DNA of 64,000 nt from CBHTSZ01 sp966095765. GTDB lineage: Bacteria; Patescibacteriota; Saccharimonadia; Saccharimonadales; Saccharimonadaceae. This document shows, in pieces, positions 59,273 to 64,000 of this stretch. The stretch spans positions 62,001 to 126,000 of the forward strand of contig CBHTSZ010000003.1 of the NCBI GenBank assembly GCA_966095765.1. Reading direction: 5' to 3'. The notes below the pieces were generated by a model, which saw nothing but the letters and a program-made list of their open reading frames with translations, was not told where the DNA came from and searched no databases. Position 1 is the first letter of the stretch; every line of letters begins with the position of its first letter. A program made the translations under genes and the position numbers.

Positions 59273-60559
59273 CTAGTCTTCGGCAACAGGACGGTCGAAC
59301 TGATCGTCCTTTTTCCTGAGCCAAGACTCCGACTGCCTGACTAGCCTCTCTTCGTCTTCGGTGCTGTGCAGCAGTACCTTGACGGCCTCTTCGGCAAAGA
59401 CTCCGTTTTGAGAGCCTTTCGCAAGGATAACCGCACCAGGCTTTAGGACACTATGCACAAAACCACCCGCAAGGTATGGGCTATCAAAGGATTTGACCTG
59501 GCAGCCTTTTGCGAGTGCGGCTGGCGCCAGATATTTTTGCGCGTCTGCCCCAATCGTAACCACCCACTCTATCTGGGCTGGATCGCAGAGCTTACCGATC
59601 TTCTCGTGAGCCTGCGCCGAGGTATTACCGAGTTCATTCATCGAACCGAGGATAGCAATACGCTGCGGCGCTTCGATCGCAAGCAGCGTCTTGAGAGCAG
59701 CCTCAACTGCCAGTGGGCTTGCGTTATAGGTATCATCAATAATCGTTGAGTTTTCTAAGCCTCGCAAAACCTGCATGCGCCCTGGAACCGGCTTGATCTT
59801 GCTAAGCCCCATGACAACTTGCTGAGAGGTTAGTCCGAGCTTTGCACCCACGCACGCAGCGGCGAGCGCAGCCTTCAGGCTATGGTCACCTACCAGTTGG
59901 ACTGTCACTGATGTCTCGCCCCACTCTGGAGTGATGAGTTTTCCGATGCGCCCGTCGAGCGGACTAGCCGGCTCCATGACGAGGCGATACTCGGCCTTTT
60001 CGCCCAAGCCATACGTGTCGATCGTATGTGTATCAGCGTACTTTGCGTAATCCTCGGACACATCGTCACGGTTCACAACCGTCAGCTTCGCGAACTTCGC
60101 GATACTCAGCTCTTCCTTTGCGACTGCCTCTATGGTTCCGAAAAACTCCATGTGCTCTTCACTCACAGCGGTAACGAGCGCTATATCTGGCGTGAGATAT
60201 CGGCCAAACTGTGCGATATCGCCAGGTGTGTCGGTACCAAGTTCCTGCACGATGACGTCTACATCTTTCTCACCCTTGATACGGAGATTCATGGCCTTGA
60301 GGACCATACGCCATTCTTTGCCTGAACGCGGATCAGTCGGATATTCCACGCCCATAATGGCCGTTGGAACACTAAAGTGCGTGTTGTGGTTGCCGTCGTG
60401 CGCTCGGACGCGGTACTTTTCGCTTAGCACCGTCGCGATAGCCTGTTTGGCTGAAGTCTTACCGACACTCCCGGCGATTAGCACCAGTAGCGGCTTGTGT
60501 TTCTTGAGATAGGCACGGGTTTTTCGTTCGAGCAACCTTTGGATAATTTTTTTCATCAT
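59273..60559 (-). CDS. murF: Mur ligase family protein (MurF-like) lacking the N-terminal substrate domain
   Basis: 428 residues. P-loop IAGSVGKTSAKQA at 28-40, NHNTHFSVP, VQELGTDTPGDIAQFG, SEEHMEFFGT, the NRDD loop, the ligase core PGRMQVLRG, IDDTYNASPLA and LGSMNELG. These are MurF-type motifs. MurF normally has about 80-100 residues before the P-loop for UDP-MurNAc-tripeptide binding; here only 27, mostly basic (KKIIQRLLERKTRAYLKKHK). Possibly membrane-associated or a different amide ligase. TATACT (60571-60576) ends 11 nt before the ATG. Confidence 0.85.
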   Translation of the reverse strand: MMKKIIQRLLERKTRAYLKKHKPLLVLIAGSVGKTSAKQAIATVLSEKYRVRAHDGNHNTHFSVPTAIMGVEYPTDPRSGKEWRMVLKAMNLRIKGEKDVDVIVQELGTDTPGDIAQFGRYLTPDIALVTAVSEEHMEFFGTIEAVAKEELSIAKFAKLTVVNRDDVSEDYAKYADTHTIDTYGLGEKAEYRLVMEPASPLDGRIGKLITPEWGETSVTVQLVGDHSLKAALAAACVGAKLGLTSQQVVMGLSKIKPVPGRMQVLRGLENSTIIDDTYNASPLAVEAALKTLLAIEAPQRIAILGSMNELGNTSAQAHEKIGKLCDPAQIEWVVTIGADAQKYLAPAALAKGCQVKSFDSPYLAGGFVHSVLKPGAVILAKGSQNGVFAEEAVKVLLHSTEDEERLVRQSESWLRKKDDQFDRPVAED

Positions 60560-60655
60560 ACTTATGTTTCAGTATACGGAAAAACCTCTCTCATGAGAAA
60601 CTTCGCCCGTTTTTATTGTCTAAAACCCCAGGAGCCTGACGATGGATGCTGCGGG

Positions 60656-61522
60656 TTAGTCGACAGCCCGCGCCCGATCAGCAGCCTCTGACCCCATCAG
60701 GAAACTTATGGCGCGCACTGTATCTTCGCTGAGATCAGGATAGGCCTCTTGAAGTCCATGACGCACGGCACTGTCGATCTCATCCCACCCTTTACTCCAT
60801 GCAGGATCAGGATAAGGCTTATCGGCTGGCAGCTCTATGCCCGCACAAGCACGTTCCGCTACTCCGATTACCTCGAGAACTGACGGCAACCTTGCTGGGT
60901 CGACAGCATCGGGTCGACGGCTTGGGAGAGCGCCCATATGGAGGTACTTGTTGAGGTATCTGAGCACCACCACGTCGAACTCGCTCAGACGCACCCCTCT
61001 GCGGGCACGGTCACGATTGATTTCGTATTCCGACACCAGATCCCAGTTGCCCGTCGCCGTGAGTCCGTTCTTGAATGCTGCGAATAACGTGCCCTTCTCT
61101 AACTTCTGTGCATTTGCACCATGAGCGATAAGCATGCGGGTCGGAACCTGTTCGTGCGCAAAATACTTCTCAACTTCGGCCTCGGATCCAAGTAGCACCA
61201 GGTCAATCGCCCTACGAGCCTTCTTTTTGTTCGGCTTGCCATGCCTATCCTTGGAGCCTGCTCGCTCGCACAATTGCTCCAGCACGCACCACAGCAATAG
61301 GTGACGTGACAGGTTGGTACGAATCACCTCGAGATGCTCATCGGTAATCGCAAAGAGAAACTCGCGTATGTCGTAACCGCGGTTGAAATCAACGCCGATC
61401 TCGATCTTGAGCTCCCCGTCTTGTTCGATCACCCGGGGTGCCCATGTTGTACCTGGGAGCCGATAGACCACTTGAGGGCTCGACATACCATCGCTAGGCC
61501 GTGTGTCTACTTCATGTTTCAT
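60656..61522 (-). CDS. uncharacterised protein resembling an actinobacterial family (DUF6357-like)
   Basis: 288 residues, soluble. Recognisable segments: RLPGTTWAPRVIEQDGELK, LEVIRTNLSRHLLLWCVLEQLC, MLIAHGANAQKLEKG, DLVSEYEINRDRARRGVRLSEFD (two pieces), RRPDAVDPARLPSVLEVI and DTVRAISFLMGSEAADRA. From memory these resemble an uncharacterised Streptomyces family (DUF6357); I could not check. The GGGAGA site precedes the ATG. Codon use is more GC-rich than neighbours. Horizontal acquisition from an actinobacterial host is possible. Confidence 0.65.
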   Translation of the reverse strand: MKHEVDTRPSDGMSSPQVVYRLPGTTWAPRVIEQDGELKIEIGVDFNRGYDIREFLFAITDEHLEVIRTNLSRHLLLWCVLEQLCERAGSKDRHGKPNKKKARRAIDLVLLGSEAEVEKYFAHEQVPTRMLIAHGANAQKLEKGTLFAAFKNGLTATGNWDLVSEYEINRDRARRGVRLSEFDVVVLRYLNKYLHMGALPSRRPDAVDPARLPSVLEVIGVAERACAGIELPADKPYPDPAWSKGWDEIDSAVRHGLQEAYPDLSEDTVRAISFLMGSEAADRARAVD

Positions 61523-61587
61523 GGCGCTCTCCCTCTTTATTACTACAGCTATTTAATAAAATCTATTTCTATCCCAGAAGGGACACC

Positions 61588-61616
61588 AAAAATAAAACAC
61601 CCAGATATACTAGGTG
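61588..61616 (-). terminator. terminator after tRNA-Ala
   Basis: Minus-strand stem CACCTAG / CTGGGTG (one G-U pair) followed by TTTTATTTTT. Confidence 0.7.
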
Positions 61617-61629
61617 CTTGATTTTTCTA

Positions 61630-61706
61630 TGGTGGAGCATAGCAGATTCGAACTGCTCACCTCTTCGCTGCCAGCGAAGCGCTCTAGCCAAATGAGCTAA
61701 TGCCCC
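61630..61706 (-). tRNA. tRNA-Ala (anticodon GGC)
   Basis: Minus strand. Acceptor GGGGCAT/ATGCTCC, D arm with AGCTCATTTGGCTAGAGC, anticodon arm CTTCG-CTGGCAG-CGAAG (GGC), T arm GAGCAGTTCGAATCTGCT, encoded CCA at 61630-61632. Confidence 0.93.
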
Positions 61707-61808
61707 GTAATGTTTCCGAAGGTCTACTAACTTTCGACATTTGGCTAAAGCGCTTGCGCGAATATAATCTTCCCGCCTCCGGCTTGGCCAAATGAGCTAA
61801 TGCCCCGT
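61687..61808. repeat. duplicated and inverted fragments of the tRNA-Ala 5' half
   Basis: The 22-nt end of the tRNA gene (61687-61708) is repeated exactly at 61787-61808, 100 nt away. Between them, 61738-61755 is an inverted copy of tRNA positions 61678-61695 with 17 of 18 identical. Thus the 5' leader of the tRNA precursor carries a second tRNA start and an antisense copy of its D-arm region. Confidence 0.8.
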
Positions 61809-61827
61809 GAACTCGACCATGGTAGCA

Positions 61828-61853
61828 CAAAAAACGCCCCTGTTCTAGGGGCG
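61828..61853 (-). terminator. terminator-like hairpin, minus orientation
   Basis: CGCCCCT / AGGGGCG stem with loop GTTCT and a minus-strand T-run at 61828-61834. No minus-strand gene is seen upstream in 61854-62117; that stretch holds only the RRM gene's leader and otherwise nothing I can identify. Confidence 0.6.
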
Positions 61854-62069
61854 GTTCTTGGTGTGAGCTGCTGCGCGCCCACCCGGGTCTTTTTTGTTTC
61901 TTTGGCTGTGTTTATTTCTGTCTAGATACGCAAAGGCCCGTGCGCACCAGCTAACATTTATATGATGACATAGAAGCTATTTTTATACAACTTATGCTCG
62001 CGTTTCTCGAGTTTTTATGTTTAACTTGTGGTGTCAGTGTTATGCGCAGGAAGACGATATTATATGTAT

Positions 62070-62119
62070 ACGTATCCCTTCGCCGGTCGAACTGAAGAAT
62101 AAACGAAGGATAGATACGT
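62070..62119 (+). promoter_or_regulatory. RNA hairpin covering the ribosome site and start codon of the RRM gene
   Basis: ACGTATC (62070-62076) pairs with GATACGT (62113-62119), and CCTTCG (62077-62082) pairs with CGAAGG (62104-62109). The only break is a 3-nt bulge (62110-62112). The paired right arm contains the AAGGA ribosome site and two bases of the GTG start. The 21-nt loop is unpaired. Confidence 0.75.
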
Positions 62120-62366
62120 GAAGAAATTGTTTGTTGGTAGCCTTGCATGGGCTACGACTGATGACACTCTCAAGGCTCACTTTGAAGCCGCTGGTACCGT
62201 TGCATCTGCAAAGGTTATCACCGACCGTGAGTCAGGCCGAAGCCGTGGTTTTGGTTTTGTCGAGTACGAAAACGACTCTGAAGGCGATGCAGCTATTGAG
62301 AAACTCAATAACTCAGAGCTCGATGGTCGTACGATCACAGTCAACGAAGCGCGCCCACGAGACTAA
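62118..62366 (+). CDS. RRM-type RNA-binding protein
   Basis: 82 residues with a single RNA-recognition motif: RNP2 KKLFVGSLAW, RNP1 SRGFGFVEYEN and a final TITVNEARPRD strand. Resembles cyanobacterial Rbp proteins, many of which respond to cold. GTG start at 62118 with AAGGA 7 nt upstream. A hairpin hides both. A terminator follows after about 20 nt. Monocistronic. Confidence 0.93.
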   Translation: MKKLFVGSLAWATTDDTLKAHFEAAGTVASAKVITDRESGRSRGFGFVEYENDSEGDAAIEKLNNSELDGRTITVNEARPRD

Positions 62367-62385
62367 TACTCTCGTCTAACGCGCC

Positions 62386-62417
62386 AAAAAAAAAGCCGCC
62401 CTCTGGGGCGGTTTTTT
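62386..62417 (+). terminator. terminator after the RRM gene (bidirectional with ligA)
   Basis: Stem CCGCCC / GGGCGG flanked by a run of A and a run of T; loop TCTG. Confidence 0.9.
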
Positions 62418-62425
62418 GTTGTGGG

Positions 62426-64000
62426 TTATGCGAGTAATTTCAGAAAGGACTGTTCATCAATGATCTGTACGCCATATGACTGGGCTTTTTTGAGCTTACT
62501 CGCACCCACCTTGCCGCCAGCAACCAGATAGGTAGTGTCTTTGGCAACTGACGACTGGAACGTGCCTCCTAGTGAGCGAATCTTTTCGGCTGCTTCGTCA
62601 CGACCCATGCTCTCGAGCGTACCAGTCACGACAAAACTAACCCCAACAAGCTTTCCCGTCTTCTTTTCAAACCGTGGTCTTACCCCGAGCTGTTCGAACT
62701 TTTCGAGCAACTTTAGATTGTCCGTGTCCGCAAACCACGCCGCCACACTCTCCGCAACGACCACCCCTACGCCATCGACGCTCTTTAGTTCGTCGATGGT
62801 TGCATGTGCCAATGTGTTGAGTGATTCGAACTGCATCACGAGATCTATCGCGGTCTGCACGCCTACGTGCCGAATACCGAGACCGTACACGAAGCGCTCC
62901 AGTGGAGGCTGTTTTTTAGCCGCAATAGCATCTATCAGTTTTGTGGCCGAGATATCACCGAATCGATCGAGCTTTAGTAGATCTTCTTTCGTCAGCGCGT
63001 AAATGTCCGCCAGGTCCTGAACGTATCCCGCATCGACGAGCGCGACCACATTCTTTTCACCAAGCGTATCGATATCAAGCGCCCCTTTTGAAGCAAAGTG
63101 TTGCAATGCACGCTTAAGCAGCAACGGACCAGTCGCACCTTTGACACGATAGACCGCCTCCCCTTCGGGGCGCACGAACTCGAGCTCAGGGTATTGGCGG
63201 GTTAGCTCTGCTTCAAAATCTATTTTCTTGGCATCTTTTGGTCGTAGTTCCAGGATGACGTTCTGTACCTGCGGGATGATGTCACCAGCCTTAAAGATCA
63301 CAACCGTGTCACCACGTCGTACGTCCAGGCGAGCAATCTCATCTGCGTTATGGAGGCTTGCGTGCTGGACGGTCGTTCCGGCTACGTCTACTGGATCAAA
63401 CACAGCGACCGGAGTAGCCGCTCCAGTACGACCGATCGATATGACGATATCCTTGACGATTGTCGTTGCCTGTTCGGCTGCGTACTTATAGGCAACGGCG
63501 GCTCGTGGATTTTTTCCTACCGTACCGAGCGCTTGATATTGGGCACGGTCGTTAACCTTCACGACGAGACCGTCGGTATTGTACGGCAACTCATGACGTT
63601 TCTTATCCCACACATCAACATACGTCATAACGTCGTCAAGCGACGTAAACATGGTTGCCTCTGGTGAGGCGTATACGCCAAGATCTCGCAGCGCCTCGTA
63701 GGCAAACATATTGGTCGGGACCTCGCTCGTATCGTCGCGGATCAAGTCATAGCCGATAAAATGAAGCGGGCGCTCAGCAACGAGCTTTGGATCCAGCTGG
63801 CGGATCGTGCCGGCTGCAAGGTTACGCGGGTTCTTAAAAGCCGGCAAACCCTGTTGTTCACGCTGTTTGTTGAGACGTGCGAAATCGTCCTTGAGCATAA
63901 CGATCTCGCCACGTATTTCGGTACGACCAGTCAGTAAGGTTTTATGTGTCGTAGATGCACGAAGTGTGAGCGGAACGTTCTTGATCGTACGAACATTCAT
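62426..64000 (-). CDS. ligA: NAD-dependent DNA ligase, partial (N-terminus beyond the window), zinc finger degenerate
   Basis: 524 residues visible; the gene runs off the right edge, so the adenylation-site Lys is outside. Seen: LTGRTEIRGEIVMLKDDFARLN in part, KNPRNLAAGTIRQLDP, YNTDGLVVKVND, the OB fold (SIGRTGAATPVAVFDPVDVAGTTV in part), HhH repeats (GLGIRHVGVQTAIDL, VDGVGVVVAESVA) and a C-terminal BRCT domain. The four Cys of the usual zinc finger are missing: that region reads EFVRPEGEAVYRVKGATGP. Seals nicks in replication and repair. Confidence 0.96.
   Translation of the reverse strand: MNVRTIKNVPLTLRASTTHKTLLTGRTEIRGEIVMLKDDFARLNKQREQQGLPAFKNPRNLAAGTIRQLDPKLVAERPLHFIGYDLIRDDTSEVPTNMFAYEALRDLGVYASPEATMFTSLDDVMTYVDVWDKKRHELPYNTDGLVVKVNDRAQYQALGTVGKNPRAAVAYKYAAEQATTIVKDIVISIGRTGAATPVAVFDPVDVAGTTVQHASLHNADEIARLDVRRGDTVVIFKAGDIIPQVQNVILELRPKDAKKIDFEAELTRQYPELEFVRPEGEAVYRVKGATGPLLLKRALQHFASKGALDIDTLGEKNVVALVDAGYVQDLADIYALTKEDLLKLDRFGDISATKLIDAIAAKKQPPLERFVYGLGIRHVGVQTAIDLVMQFESLNTLAHATIDELKSVDGVGVVVAESVAAWFADTDNLKLLEKFEQLGVRPRFEKKTGKLVGVSFVVTGTLESMGRDEAAEKIRSLGGTFQSSVAKDTTYLVAGGKVGASKLKKAQSYGVQIIDEQSFLKLLA

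Noticed and set aside
1..64000. CRISPR arrays, insertion sequences, prophage or rRNA genes
   Set aside because: No regularly spaced repeats, transposase or phage structural proteins, or rRNA sequences were seen.

Overview
The window looks like part of a small, densely packed Patescibacteria/CPR genome, most likely Candidatus Saccharibacteria (TM7) or a close relative. That placement is inference from gene content: a split transketolase, GatCAB instead of GlnRS-type charging, many small one-helix membrane proteins (DUF5665, DUF5684), a MurF-like ligase without its first domain, and an actinobacterial-type Rpf. UGA is used as a stop (for example at 24993-24995), so the UGA=Gly code of Gracilibacteria/Absconditabacteria is excluded. 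Two tRNA genes are seen (Gln-CTG, Ala-GGC). No CRISPR array, insertion sequence, prophage or rRNA was seen.

Layout. 1-8.7 kb: rplS, malic enzyme, a PilB-type ATPase, an SPOUT methyltransferase, a secreted CAP protein and dnaE. 8.7-16.5 kb: small membrane proteins, galU, a gatC-gatA-(HEPN-like membrane protein)-gatB operon and uvrB. 16-24 kb: a sugar-phosphate block (LOG-like protein, unknown 416-aa protein, PfkB kinase, class II aldolase, split transketolase, Rpe, RpiB, GAPDH) covering the non-oxidative pentose phosphate route and lower glycolysis. 24-35 kb: an isolated alpha-CTD-like gene cassette, RelA/SpoT, pyrophosphatase, PLD and GDPD enzymes, thioredoxin reductase with glutaredoxin, FKBP, Nudix, an ABC exporter and hydrolases. 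35-47 kb: pheST, ZIP transporter, aquaporin-like protein, rmuC, PAP2, DUF475, secreted and membrane hydrolases, and a LysM-Rpf muralytic enzyme. 47-64 kb: tRNA-Gln, nickel SOD with its maturation protease, trmD, KH protein, rpsP, glyA, rnc, nusB, a short L32, leuS, a wHTH-Nudix protein, a 2OG-Fe(II)-like oxygenase, a MurF-like ligase, an actinobacterial-looking gene, tRNA-Ala, an RRM protein and partial ligA.

Expression signals are unusual. About seventeen genes have a TATACT/TATAAT/TACAAT box ending only 6-11 nt before the start codon and no Shine-Dalgarno sequence, which predicts leaderless or nearly leaderless mRNAs. A second class has clear AAGGAGG sites. These boxes correct several start codons (3466, 3524, 18695, 22644, 27733).

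Most notable candidates: sodN with an adjacent S26 protease fused to a membrane domain (a SodX-like maturase); a 13-bp RNA hairpin that buries the ribosome site and GTG start of the RRM gene; stand-alone promoter-hairpin-gene-terminator cassettes at 24.2-25.0 and 54.56-55.05 kb; tRNA-derived direct and inverted fragments beside both tRNA genes; and a possible plus-strand structured RNA at about 49.2-49.4 kb.
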